Assembly (NCBI RefSeq): GCF_047338595.1
Contig: NZ_JBLFBO010000001.1
Coordinates: 310,001 to 374,000 of the forward strand
Source: Nitrospira_D sp019636945
GTDB lineage: Bacteria > Nitrospirota > Nitrospiria > Nitrospirales > Nitrospiraceae
DNA length: 64,000 nt
Direction: 5' to 3'
Shown in pieces: positions 17,081 through 25,365 of the stretch; the first letter of the stretch is position 1, and every line of letters begins with the position of its first letter. The notes under the pieces were generated by a model. The model worked only from the letters and a program-made list of their open reading frames with translations, searched no databases and was not told the DNA's origin. A program made the position numbers and the translations under genes.

Positions 17081-17181
17081 GGGGCCAGGTGATCCTGCGG
17101 CACACAGAACTGGCTGCTTACCGTTGCTTCCTTCCGGATCTAGCGGGGTTCACAGGGTTCTATTGCACAGGGCCCAGCCCC
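17081..17181 (-). ncRNA. ffs: Bacterial signal recognition particle RNA (4.5S type)
   Basis: On the minus strand the ~101-nt RNA begins GGGGCTGGGCCC and ends GGCCCC, closing a long hairpin. The apical region contains the diagnostic GATCCGGAAGGAAGCA segment with the GGAA tetraloop and the asymmetric internal loop that binds Ffh. The size matches the short bacterial form without an Alu domain. Ends are estimated from the terminal pairing. Confidence 0.93.
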
Positions 17182-17291
17182 TGTTCTCGAATCTGAATCC
17201 ACTTCAAACAGTCCGCACTCGAAGTATGCCCGTTCGCCCTTACGAATGACCCTACGTAGTAAGGAACGGCCGGTACACACGAAGTGCGGGA

Positions 17292-17381
<90 letters not shown>

Positions 17382-17405
17382 GCATCGAGAAGTGCAAAGA
17401 TCGGC

Positions 17406-17434
17406 ATCTTAGCATGCGTGTACAACAGCAGCAA
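17406..17434 (-). promoter_or_regulatory. Promoter for tRNA-Ser
   Basis: Minus strand: -35 TTGCTG (17429-17434), 17 bp, -10 TAAGAT (17406-17411) with an upstream TGC extension. The predicted +1 is about 17399, 18 bases before the tRNA. Confidence 0.55.
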
Positions 17435-17608
17435 GGCGACCGAAGTTGATTGGGCAAGGGCCTTGTGTGTGAGAACCGTTTACGGTTTGTAGCAGCGGTG
17501 AACCATAGGTGCGCTATTGAGGGAAGACAGCAAAGGCAATGGATAGGGCATCATTATTACCGGATCGGGCCATTCATACTAGGTATGGAATACCCTCGGT
17601 CGTATGGG

Positions 17609-17638
17609 TTGACACTTGTATGGGTCCGACGGTACAAC
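17609..17638 (+). promoter_or_regulatory. Candidate promoter for tRNA-Leu and probably tig
   Basis: -35 TTGACA (17609-17614), 18 bp, -10 TACAAC (17633-17638). The predicted start is about 65 bases before the tRNA. No terminator is visible between the tRNA and tig, so it may drive both. The rest of the 17382-17709 gap shows nothing else recognisable apart from the tRNA-Ser promoter. Confidence 0.5.
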
Positions 17639-17709
17639 GCTATACAACATCGCGTGTTTAGGCTGTCGTGATTACTAGATAGAAACAGCTCCTCGGCATC
17701 CTCCACTGT

Positions 17710-17792
17710 GCGAGAGTGGCGGAACTGGCAGACGCGCGAGACTTAGGATCTCGTGGGTAACCGTGGGGGTTCAAGTCCCCCCTCTCGCACCA
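17710..17792 (+). tRNA. tRNA-Leu (anticodon TAG)
   Basis: 83 nt with encoded CCA. The acceptor GCGAGAG pairs with CTCTCGC. The anticodon loop CTTAGGA gives TAG (reads CUA/CUG), and the variable arm is of class II length. It ends 44 bases before the tig start. Confidence 0.96.
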
Positions 17793-17836
17793 CTATTCCG
17801 AATCCCCTTAAGCTGGATGGGAGCCAGATTTTGACG

Positions 17837-19153
17837 ATGAAGATGGAAGTCACTGAGTTAGGACCGATGAAACGTGCCTTGAAAATCGAGGTGCCAGCCG
17901 CCGAGGTCACCCAACAATTTTCGCGGGCATATGTGGAGCTGAATCGTCAGGTTCACGTTCCTGGTTTTCGACCGGGAAAGGCCCCATTGGCAATCTTGGA
18001 AAAGCGGTATGCCAAGACTGTCGAAGAAGATGTCATTCGAAAACTGGTTCCTGATTTTTATGATCGAGCGATCAAAGAAGCGGGAATTCATCCGGTCGTG
18101 GTGGATATACCTCCTCTGGATCGCGTCAAGATTAAAAAAGATTCCCCGTTTACGTTTACCGCGACGGTTGAAATCAAGCCGACCATCGAACTTCGTGACT
18201 ATAAGTCCCCCAGTCCTATGTCGCTGCAAGCCGACAAGCGTACAGTCGCCGAAGAACAAGTGGACCGTGCCCTCGAGGTATTCCGAGAACAACAGGCCCG
18301 ATTGGATGCAGCTCCAGCTGGTACAGCGTTGGCTGATGGAGAGTATGCCGTTGTCGATCTGGAGGGATTTTTGGACGGAGTGGCTCTCGAGGGGACGAAA
18401 AAAGAAGGCCAACTGCATCGCGTGGGTTCGAAGGCCTCCCTGCTGGGGATTGAAATAGACGCGCACTTGCTGGGAAGGCAAGAAGGTGAGGTGGTGGATA
18501 TTCCGCAAACCTATCCAGTAAGCCACCCGGATCACCGAGTTGCGGGAAAGGTGGTTCAATTCCGCCTCGACATCAAGGGCGTCAAGCGCAAGACGCTTCC
18601 AGCTCTTGACGATGAGTTTGCGAAAGACTGTGGACCGTACGCCTCCATCCAAGACTTACGAGAAAAACTGCGCGGTGAAATGGAAAAGGCGCTCAAGAAA
18701 GATATCGAAGAATCCTACAAAGACACCCTTCTCAAACGCCTCGTTGAGACCCATCATTTTGATCTTCCCGACACACTTGTAGAGCGAGAGCTCACCACGA
18801 TCGTACGGCAGCAACTGCAGGCACGGCAGCGTGGAAAAGTCACCGACTCCATTCCTGAACCGGCTGCGGAAGAACTGAAGGCGATCCGTGAAGAGCATCG
18901 TGAAGAAGCAAATCGTCGTGTCAAAGCGGGACTGATTCTCGAAGCCATTGCCGAGAAAGAAAACTTGTCAGTGAGTCAGGATGATCTAGACCACGAAGTC
19001 ACTCGATTAGCCAAGGAACTTCGGGTGCCGATAGCCGATCTTGTCAAAATGATTCAGGCGGGCGGTCAGGATTCCGTTGAGGAATTGCGTGCACGGATCT
19101 TGGTCGACAAGGCACTGGATCTTGTCTATCGTCAAGCAGTCATTCAGGGATAG
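17837..19153 (+). CDS. tig: Trigger factor
   Basis: Ribosome-associated chaperone and prolyl isomerase, 438 residues. The N-terminal ribosome-binding domain carries the signature GFRPGKAP (about residues 46-53). The FKBP-type PPIase domain spans about 160-245, and the C-terminal helical chaperone domain about 255-438. The start at MKMEVTELGPMKRAL is chosen because conserved homology begins there. Longer in-frame starts run into the tRNA-Leu gene. The tig-clpP-clpX order is widely conserved. Confidence 0.96.
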   Translation: MKMEVTELGPMKRALKIEVPAAEVTQQFSRAYVELNRQVHVPGFRPGKAPLAILEKRYAKTVEEDVIRKLVPDFYDRAIKEAGIHPVVVDIPPLDRVKIKKDSPFTFTATVEIKPTIELRDYKSPSPMSLQADKRTVAEEQVDRALEVFREQQARLDAAPAGTALADGEYAVVDLEGFLDGVALEGTKKEGQLHRVGSKASLLGIEIDAHLLGRQEGEVVDIPQTYPVSHPDHRVAGKVVQFRLDIKGVKRKTLPALDDEFAKDCGPYASIQDLREKLRGEMEKALKKDIEESYKDTLLKRLVETHHFDLPDTLVERELTTIVRQQLQARQRGKVTDSIPEPAAEELKAIREEHREEANRRVKAGLILEAIAEKENLSVSQDDLDHEVTRLAKELRVPIADLVKMIQAGGQDSVEELRARILVDKALDLVYRQAVIQG

Positions 19154-19216
19154 GTTGGCGCTCGATCATCTTGTGTGTTTCGCGCCGACACTCTTTGAGG
19201 AAAGGAAGCGAACGAC

Positions 19217-19843
19217 ATGTTGGTTCCGATCGTAGTCGAGCAAACTAATCGAGGCGAACGCGCCTATGACATCTATTCTCGTCTCCTCAAGGATCGTATC
19301 ATTTTCCTTGGGGCCCCCATTGATGATGTGTTTGCCAATCTGGTAATCGCGCAGTTGCTCTTCCTTGAAGCTGAAGATCCTGAAAAGGACATTAATCTCT
19401 ATGTAAATTCGCCGGGAGGAAGTGTGACAGCCGGATTGGGCATCTATGACACGATGCAATACGTGAAACCACCGATTAACACGATTTGCCTCGGTCAGGC
19501 GGCGAGCATGGGAGCGCTGTTACTTACCGCTGGAACAAAAGGAAAGCGGTTTGCCCTACCCAATGCCCGGGTGATGATTCATCAACCCCTAGGTGGGTTT
19601 CAAGGACAAGCGACAGAAATCGATATTCACGCAAGGGAAATTCTAAAGATTCGTGAACGTCTCAACGAGATTATGGCCAAGCACACCGGGCAACCGATAG
19701 AAAAGATCGCCCATGACACCGAGCGAGATTATTTCATGTCAGGTGAAGAGGCGAAACGCTATGGCCTCATTGATGAGGTCATTACAAGGCCACCCAAGTT
19801 TCTGAAGGTGGGTGAGTCCGGAGACGGGGCAAAGGGTAAGTAA
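19217..19843 (+). CDS. clpP: ATP-dependent Clp protease proteolytic subunit
   Basis: Serine peptidase that assembles as a tetradecamer and works with ClpX. The 208-residue protein shows the catalytic Ser in GQAASMGALLL, the catalytic His in VMIHQPLGG and Asp in DTERDYFMS. The N-terminal MLVPIVVEQTNRGERAYDIYSRLLKDR is canonical. The purine-rich GGAAAGGA at 19200-19207 acts as ribosome-binding site. It lies between tig and clpX. Confidence 0.98.
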   Translation: MLVPIVVEQTNRGERAYDIYSRLLKDRIIFLGAPIDDVFANLVIAQLLFLEAEDPEKDINLYVNSPGGSVTAGLGIYDTMQYVKPPINTICLGQAASMGALLLTAGTKGKRFALPNARVMIHQPLGGFQGQATEIDIHAREILKIRERLNEIMAKHTGQPIEKIAHDTERDYFMSGEEAKRYGLIDEVITRPPKFLKVGESGDGAKGK

Positions 19844-19856
19844 CACAGGAGGGCAC

Positions 19857-21113
19857 ATGGCTAAGCAGGAAAAGATGGACCGACATTTGCGGTGTTCTTT
19901 TTGTGGCAAGAGCCGTGATGAGGTCCGGAAGCTGATTGCCGGGCCGACGGTCTATATCTGTGATGAATGTGTCAACCTCTGCAATGACATCATCGCCGAG
20001 GATTGGGAAGAAGCCAAAGAAGAAATCTCCTCGAAGCTGAAGAAGCCTGCCGAAATCAAACATCACCTTGATCAGTATGTTATTGGCCAGGAACGTGCCA
20101 AACGTATCCTCTCTGTCGCCGTGCACAACCACTATAAGCGTATCTCCTCGAAGGAAAAAGGGGTGGATGATATCGAGCTTCAAAAGGGCAATATTCTCAT
20201 GGTGGGCCCAACCGGAACGGGGAAAACCCTGTTGGCCCAGACATTGGCAAAGTTTCTCGATGTTCCCTTCACACTTGCGGATGCCACAACCCTAACTGAA
20301 GCCGGTTATGTAGGGGAAGACGTTGAGAACATCATTCTGAAACTCTTGCAGGCTGCTGATTACGATGTGGAACGGGCCGAACGTGGGATTGTGTACATCG
20401 ATGAAATCGATAAGATCAGTCGGAAGAGCGACAGTCCGTCTATTACGCGGGATGTATCAGGTGAAGGGGTTCAGCAGGCGTTGCTGAAACTGATCGAGGG
20501 GACCGTTGCGAACGTTCCGCCCCAGGGAGGGAGAAAGCACCCGCATCAAGAATTTATTCAAGTGAATACGAGCAATATCCTATTCATCTGCGGTGGAGCA
20601 TTCGTGGGTTTGGAGCAGATCATCGAACAGCGTCTGAATCAAAAGTCAATGGGTTTCGGCGCTGAAATCCGTGGAAAGAGTGACGTGCGATTAGGTGATC
20701 TACTGGCCAAAGTCCAACCTGAGGATTTCTTGAAGTACGGCCTGATCCCAGAGTTTGTCGGGCGGTTGCCCGTCGTGGCTACATTAGAGGAGCTGGATGA
20801 ACGAGCTCTTATTCGTATCCTGACCGAACCACGCAATGCTCTCACGAAGCAATATGAGAAGTTGCTGTCGTTCGAGAAGGTCAAGCTCCGATTTACGGAA
20901 GGAGCCCTGGGTGCTGCTGCACGAAAAGCCTACTCTCAACGGACAGGGGCTCGAGGTCTCCGAGCAATTCTGGAAGAGGTGATGTTGGATGTCATGTATG
21001 ATGCCCCTTCTCAAAAAGACATCATGGAAGTGGTGATTACAGAAGATGCGATTGTGGGGAAGAACCCACCGATACGTATCTTTGAACAGGAACAAGACGC
21101 AAAGACAGCGTAA
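19857..21113 (+). CDS. clpX: ATP-dependent Clp protease ATP-binding subunit ClpX
   Basis: AAA+ unfoldase for ClpP, 418 residues. The N-terminal C4 zinc-binding domain is visible (CSFC, then CDECVNLC). Walker A GPTGTGKTLLAQ, Walker B IVYIDEIDKI, the ClpP-binding loop region and sensor-2 GARGLRAILEE follow. Start MAKQEKMDRHLRC is preceded by AGGAGG (19848-19853), 3 bases upstream. An upstream in-frame ATG at 19812 lies inside clpP. Confidence 0.98.
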   Translation: MAKQEKMDRHLRCSFCGKSRDEVRKLIAGPTVYICDECVNLCNDIIAEDWEEAKEEISSKLKKPAEIKHHLDQYVIGQERAKRILSVAVHNHYKRISSKEKGVDDIELQKGNILMVGPTGTGKTLLAQTLAKFLDVPFTLADATTLTEAGYVGEDVENIILKLLQAADYDVERAERGIVYIDEIDKISRKSDSPSITRDVSGEGVQQALLKLIEGTVANVPPQGGRKHPHQEFIQVNTSNILFICGGAFVGLEQIIEQRLNQKSMGFGAEIRGKSDVRLGDLLAKVQPEDFLKYGLIPEFVGRLPVVATLEELDERALIRILTEPRNALTKQYEKLLSFEKVKLRFTEGALGAAARKAYSQRTGARGLRAILEEVMLDVMYDAPSQKDIMEVVITEDAIVGKNPPIRIFEQEQDAKTA

Positions 21114-21140
21114 GTGTTTGATAAATAAAGCGAGCGTGTT

Positions 21141-21197
21141 GCCGGAAAAGGCTGAAAGACTGATTGTAAACCGAGGCTATTCGAAGCCTTTTCCGGC
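21141..21197. repeat. Perfect 13-bp inverted repeat with an alternative inner hairpin
   Basis: GCCGGAAAAGGCT (21141-21153) and AGCCTTTTCCGGC (21185-21197) are exact complements. Inside the loop, AGGCT (21174-21178) can instead pair with AGCCT (21185-21189), so the two structures exclude each other. No T run follows. It lies between clpX and the first PilZ gene. Confidence 0.6.
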
Positions 21198-21240
21198 TGG
21201 CTCAGTTATCTCTATCCTCATCCGACACGCCTCTCCTTCC

Positions 21241-21268
21241 TCGACAAGTAGAAACGCCGAGCTATACT
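21241..21268 (+). promoter_or_regulatory. Candidate promoter for the PilZ pair
   Basis: -35 TCGACA (21241-21246), 16 bp, -10 TATACT (21263-21268). The predicted +1 is about 21275, and a GAAGGGAG ribosome-binding site precedes the GTG at 21300. Confidence 0.45.
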
Positions 21269-21299
21269 TAACACGTGTGACCCACTGAAGGGAGAACGT

Positions 21300-21818
21300 G
21301 TGAAGTATTCTGTACTGACAAGCCTTCGCCACAAAGGCAAAGTGCTCCAGGTTGATGTGGAACGGGAAATGGTGACGCTATTGGGCGGAAACGGGGATGT
21401 TATTGGGAGTTTGTCGTGGGATGTTGTGATCGATCAAGTTCTTGCCTATCGCAAGGTACCAGTTCAGAAAGAAGTTCGGGTAGAGCCGAGGATCTCCCTC
21501 ACATTTAGGGTGCGTTACAACACGCCAGAAGGGCAGCAATTCGAGAGTCGTGCTGGTGGTATTGGCGGCGGCGGACTATTTATTGAAAGCCACAGTCCCC
21601 TTCCCGTCGGAACTAAATTGGCCATGGAATTTTCGCTTCCTCAAAAACCAGATCACTGGCTTCCGGCCAAGGGAACTATCGCTTGGGTGTGTCCAAAGGC
21701 TGATCAATACACCTTCAGTCCAGGAATGGGAGTACGATTTACCGAAGTAGAGGAGAGAGTACGTGATCAAATTCATGAAGTTGTGAAAGCAACCCAGGTG
21801 ACGAGTCAAGCAGCCTAA
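21300..21818 (+). CDS. PilZ-like domain protein (first of a tandem pair)
   Basis: A 172-residue protein with a GTG start supported by GAAGGGAG just upstream. The N-terminal ~60 residues (KYSVLTSLRHKGKVLQVDVER...) form a small beta-rich domain. The C-terminal part (about 62-165) resembles PilZ, with an RxxxR motif (RVEPR). The usual (D/N)xSxxG loop is replaced by the glycine-rich GGIGGGGLFIES. Binding of cyclic di-GMP is therefore uncertain. The next gene is a clear paralogue of the same length, 42 bp downstream. Confidence 0.75.
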   Translation: MKYSVLTSLRHKGKVLQVDVEREMVTLLGGNGDVIGSLSWDVVIDQVLAYRKVPVQKEVRVEPRISLTFRVRYNTPEGQQFESRAGGIGGGGLFIESHSPLPVGTKLAMEFSLPQKPDHWLPAKGTIAWVCPKADQYTFSPGMGVRFTEVEERVRDQIHEVVKATQVTSQAA

Positions 21819-21860
21819 CTCCCCGTACGAATCGAGCCATCAGGACAACATCGTCTCTAT

Positions 21861-22379
21861 ATGAAGCTTCCTGTTGTTTCTACTACAGGTCATCGTGGTA
21901 AGTCGTTGATCATTGATGCTCAGCAAGAAACGATTCATGTGCAGGACACGTTGGGTCAATTGCTTGGCAATGTATCGTGGGGTTCAGTCATTGAGCGAGT
22001 ACTGGCGACTAACGAGGATGCCCGGTTCGCTCATTGCCGCACACAACCACGAGCTCCTCTCGCCCTGAAGGTCCGCTATACCACTCCAGAGGGAAAGCAA
22101 TTCGATAGTTTGACGGGAGGAATTGGAGGGGGCGGGCTCTTTATCGAGAGCGGTGCTCCGCTAAGTCCTGGTACCGAACTCACGGTTGAGTTTGCACTCC
22201 CGGATCGACCCACGGAGAAACTTAAAGCCAAGGCGAAGGTTGCCTGGGCTCGTCATAAGCCGGAACGATACCTTCTCTTTCCCGGTATGGGCATTCAGTT
22301 CATGGATATAGATGAGAAGATACAGGAGGATCTAGTTAGACTTGTCGAGGCATTGAATCGAAGTCGAACCCCATCCTGA
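21861..22379 (+). CDS. PilZ-like domain protein (second of a tandem pair)
   Basis: A 172-residue paralogue of the preceding gene, aligned end to end. It keeps the RxxxR motif (RTQPR), the RYTTPEGKQFDS strand and the same GGIGGGGLFIES loop in place of the canonical D/N-x-S-x-x-G. No membrane segment or signal peptide is seen, so it is probably cytoplasmic. The two products may act as a heteromeric pair. Function is unknown beyond the fold resemblance. Confidence 0.74.
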   Translation: MKLPVVSTTGHRGKSLIIDAQQETIHVQDTLGQLLGNVSWGSVIERVLATNEDARFAHCRTQPRAPLALKVRYTTPEGKQFDSLTGGIGGGGLFIESGAPLSPGTELTVEFALPDRPTEKLKAKAKVAWARHKPERYLLFPGMGIQFMDIDEKIQEDLVRLVEALNRSRTPS

Positions 22380-22570
22380 AAGTATTCGACGGGATATCTC
22401 TGACTGTTGAGATCGCGCCGATTTTTCCCCCGCACCCATCTTTCCTGCCAGGTTTTCCAGGTTCAAGACATGACATTGAGAAGGCGTGGGGTTCAAATTG
22501 ATCGGATAATTCTGGTGTCTGTTTCTCTGAGTGAGAACAGGAGCGAGAAGCGAAATGTATGCGATTAGAC

Positions 22571-23374
22571 TCAGCTTGATTTCGGGGAACTGTCTTGTAT
22601 CGTTGGAAGCTCTTTTGTGGCTTCGATTGATTGCTGAATTTCTTTTTGGGCGGCGTCTACCTCAGCTTGGATCGTGCGCATCTGGGGGTCAACATTGCTC
22701 CGGATGTCAGTCACGGCTTGACGGAATGTGCGTACGACCTCTCCTAGACCCTCACCGAGATTCTGCAGATCATTCGGTGATACACCAACGGTTGAAGGCG
22801 CAGTCTTCGACTTGAGCGCGGCTTGTTGCGCCTGCACGCGGGCAACTGCTTCCTGATTGACGATCGCTGAAGGGCGTTTTGTTGCCGGTTTGGTCTGAGC
22901 TCCTGCAGGCAGAGGTGGGTACGACGCTTGAGCTATTGGAACGGGATTCGCTTCCCGCTCTTCCATCGAGACGACCTGACTGGGCGGTGATGTTGCGGGT
23001 GGTTGTGAAGGAGCTGCTGACGTGCGAGGGGCTTGAGAACTTGTATTGTAAAGAAACGAGGCTGTAGTTCCAGGGGTCAGCTCTGGACCGGGAATGTAAG
23101 GGGTATTTACCCTGGTTGTTCCCGCCGAAGTTTCGGTGGGTGTAACGACCGGAGTTGTGGAGGCCATGGGCGAAATCCGAGCTGGTTGTTGGGGAGGTGC
23201 TTCCTGGGGAGCCTGATCAGCGCTGGGCTGAGGAACGTCGTTCACCTCCTTTCGAAACCCTTTTAACGCTTTGCCGACTCCCTCGCCGATTTGCGGCAAG
23301 CGGCCTGCCCCAAATATGATGAACACGATCACAAGAATGATGATGAGCTCGGAAAACCCCATCGTGCCAAACAA
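22571..23374 (-). CDS. tatA: TatA/TatB-type translocase subunit with a long C-terminal extension
   Basis: Component of the twin-arginine pathway that exports folded proteins. The N-terminus is canonical: a membrane helix (about 7-22), a hinge and the amphipathic helix FGAGRLPQIGEGVGKALKGFRKE. TatA proteins are usually under 100 residues, but this one has 267. A Pro/Ala/Ser/Thr-rich linker (about 45-195) leads to a second helical segment (about 197-255) that begins LQNLGEGLGEVVRTFRQAV, itself resembling a Tat amphipathic helix. The region 22380-22570 beyond its end shows nothing recognisable. Confidence 0.82.
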   Translation of the reverse strand: MFGTMGFSELIIILVIVFIIFGAGRLPQIGEGVGKALKGFRKEVNDVPQPSADQAPQEAPPQQPARISPMASTTPVVTPTETSAGTTRVNTPYIPGPELTPGTTASFLYNTSSQAPRTSAAPSQPPATSPPSQVVSMEEREANPVPIAQASYPPLPAGAQTKPATKRPSAIVNQEAVARVQAQQAALKSKTAPSTVGVSPNDLQNLGEGLGEVVRTFRQAVTDIRSNVDPQMRTIQAEVDAAQKEIQQSIEATKELPTIQDSSPKSS

Positions 23375-23417
23375 GTGATGACCTCGCGATGAGCATAGGA
23401 AGAGTCGTTACTGAAAG

Positions 23418-23447
23418 ACTGTAGCTGTCTTTTTGATGGACTGTCAA
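23418..23447 (-). promoter_or_regulatory. Promoter for the tatA-type gene
   Basis: Minus strand: -35 TTGACA (23442-23447), 18 bp, -10 TACAGT (23418-23423). The predicted +1 is about 23411, a ~36-base leader. Confidence 0.65.
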
Positions 23448-23481
23448 GAAAGCGTCAAGCCAATTACCCGCCGCGTTGTGT

Positions 23482-24684
23482 TTAGAGAAGGGAGACAATC
23501 TCGGTTTGAAGAGGCAAGCCATGTACGATGGCTTCTTGATCTGTTACATACACATCGATCTCGCTCCGTATCCCGAACTCGCCAGGGAGATAGATGCCCG
23601 GCTCTATCGAAAAGCAGGTGTGGGGGAGGATCTGACGCCCATCATGTGTTTCAAGGTTGTCAATGTTGGCTCCATTGCCATGAACCTCTTCACCGATTGA
23701 ATGGCCGGTACGATGAATGAAAAACTCGCCGTATCCTGCCTCACCGATCTTCTCCCGGCAGACATCATCGACTTCCCAGCCAAAGGGAAATCGTCCTGCT
23801 GCCAGTTGTGCCTGGATGAACGATAAGGCTCCATCGCGCCCTTGTCGGACATGCTCAAAAACTACGCGATGTTTTGGTGGTACCTGTTGTCCCGTATAGC
23901 CGGTCCAGGTAATGTCTCCATAGACGGAGCCTGGTGCAGTTCGCTTTGCCCAAAGATCAATCAAAACGAGACTGTCCCGGGTAATCGGAGATGAGGCGGA
24001 TTCACCTGGTGAGTAGTGGGGATCGGCGCTATGGGCATCGACGGCTGCGATTGGCGCACTGGAGGTCGTCATTCCCGTAGCGTGAATTCGAGAGAGAATG
24101 AATTGTTGCAGGCCGTACTCCGTTAAGGGACGTTGATGCGTGAGGCACGAGGCTACATGGGTGAAGGCCTCATCGACAATGCGTCTGAGAGTTGTAACGG
24201 CATACCGATGTGATTCCAGTTGTTCTTCCGTCCAGACAGCCTCAAACCGTTGGACAAGATCGGCCGAGGTCACAACATCCACGCCAATGCTTCGAACAAG
24301 CTCGATCGTACCGGCATCGACTCTAGAGAGATAGGGCACAGCATTGAGGGGCGAGTACTGCATGGCAATGCGCCGTTGACCTCGTAAAAGGGAATCCAAT
24401 GCTGCCCGTTGCTGTTCCCATGACACATAGAGATGGGAAGAGCCAGGCAACTCATCCAGTACATGCGGTTCGATCCGATGGAGGAGTTTCACCGGTTTTC
24501 CGGTCCTGGGGATCCAGTAGTACCACCGGCGGGTGACATGCTGTGAGGGGTCAAGGAGCAACACCCGATAGGCCAGGGGGTCTGAACCACGAAAATCATA
24601 GAAAAGCCATCCGTCGACTGTCTCCTGATCGCGAATCGCATTCTGAATCGCACGGATTCTCGTATGATGGGCAGTCAGGCTCAT
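23482..24684 (-). CDS. M24-family metallopeptidase (Xaa-Pro peptidase-like)
   Basis: A pita-bread-fold peptidase of 400 residues. The five metal ligands are recognisable: Asp in VLIDLWAK, Asp in YGDITWTG, His in HRTGHSIGEEVHG, Glu in FSIEPGIYLPG and Glu in IRSEIDVYV. A creatinase-like N-terminal domain (about 1-165) precedes the catalytic domain. An aminopeptidase P or prolidase role is likely, but specificity cannot be read. Its promoter predicts a 3-base leader. Confidence 0.88.
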   Translation of the reverse strand: MSLTAHHTRIRAIQNAIRDQETVDGWLFYDFRGSDPLAYRVLLLDPSQHVTRRWYYWIPRTGKPVKLLHRIEPHVLDELPGSSHLYVSWEQQRAALDSLLRGQRRIAMQYSPLNAVPYLSRVDAGTIELVRSIGVDVVTSADLVQRFEAVWTEEQLESHRYAVTTLRRIVDEAFTHVASCLTHQRPLTEYGLQQFILSRIHATGMTTSSAPIAAVDAHSADPHYSPGESASSPITRDSLVLIDLWAKRTAPGSVYGDITWTGYTGQQVPPKHRVVFEHVRQGRDGALSFIQAQLAAGRFPFGWEVDDVCREKIGEAGYGEFFIHRTGHSIGEEVHGNGANIDNLETHDGRQILPHTCFSIEPGIYLPGEFGIRSEIDVYVTDQEAIVHGLPLQTEIVSLL

Positions 24685-24693
24685 AAGAGTTGC

Positions 24694-24722
24694 ATCATAT
24701 CTTCGGGGTGACAGGGCGTCAA
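24694..24722 (-). promoter_or_regulatory. Promoter for the M24 peptidase gene
   Basis: Minus strand: -35 TTGACG (24717-24722), 17 bp, -10 TATGAT (24694-24699). The predicted +1 at about 24687 is three bases before the ATG (24684), implying an essentially leaderless mRNA. Confidence 0.65.
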
Positions 24723-24749
24723 TCAGCCATCAGGTTCATCCATGCTTCA

Positions 24750-24758
24750 TGCTACAAT
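24750..24758 (+). promoter_or_regulatory. Extended -10 element before the 148-residue unknown gene
   Basis: TGCTACAAT fits an extended -10. The predicted +1 at about 24765 is two bases before the ATG at 24767. No convincing -35 is seen. Confidence 0.4.
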
Positions 24759-24766
24759 GACGATCA

Positions 24767-25213
24767 ATGACCGCCGCGCCTACTCATGCTATCTCGACCT
24801 ATCGAGTGAGCTTCTTCTTTGGCCCAGAACACGTTGCAGGAAAACCGGACGTGCTGGCTTGTCTGTTTAATGTGAAGAAACGGAGTTGGAAGTCCGGCAT
24901 TCAGGTTGCTGTGGAGGTAAGCACTGGTCAGCTCTCGGCGATTGAGCAAAGGATTCATTTGGGCGATCAACTTGCGAAGAGCTTAGTGGTTGTGGAGCCT
25001 CACGAACAGGCTGATTATCAGGAACGCAGTGGTGATATTTTTGTCCAAGCCGTGTGTCGGAGGAAATTGGATCTCCAGCTGCTGCCTGGACTGACCCAGA
25101 ATAATCAGCGGATTCCCGCTGAGGAATTGATGGTTGAATTGGAGGAAGCGATCAGTAAGGAGCCTCAACAGCTGATCTCCTACGTCTTGGATGAACTGGG
25201 TCTCGCCACCTGA
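24767..25213 (+). CDS. Conserved-looking protein of unknown function
   Basis: A 148-residue soluble protein that I do not recognise. It starts with VSFFFGPEHVAGKPDVLACLFNVKKRSWKSG, which looks like a mixed alpha/beta domain. It ends in an acidic helical tail (EELMVELEEAISKEPQQLISYVLDELGLAT). There is no signal peptide or membrane segment. It is divergent from the M24 peptidase gene. The absence of a Shine-Dalgarno site and the nearby -10 element suggest leaderless translation. Codon use is like its neighbours. Confidence 0.65.
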   Translation: MTAAPTHAISTYRVSFFFGPEHVAGKPDVLACLFNVKKRSWKSGIQVAVEVSTGQLSAIEQRIHLGDQLAKSLVVVEPHEQADYQERSGDIFVQAVCRRKLDLQLLPGLTQNNQRIPAEELMVELEEAISKEPQQLISYVLDELGLAT

Positions 25214-25262
25214 TCAGTCGTGCTTCTCCGTGTTGTCTCTCGGAACGGGGCAACAAAGGGGG

Positions 25263-25298
25263 TTGCATTCAGCTTCGAATTTGTTATAACGCATAACA
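25263..25298 (+). promoter_or_regulatory. Promoter overlapped by a palindrome
   Basis: -35 TTGCAT (25263-25268), 16 bp, -10 TATAAC (25285-25290). The palindrome TGTTAT-AACGC-ATAACA (25282-25298) covers the -10 and the start-site region, a position suited to a repressor. The GTG start and its ribosome-binding site lie about 70 bases downstream. Confidence 0.45.
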
Positions 25299-25365
25299 GT
25301 ATTCGTGTATGATTGAGCACTGGGGTTATCCGATTGAGTTCTTGAAGAGGAAGGAGGAGCCGCAC

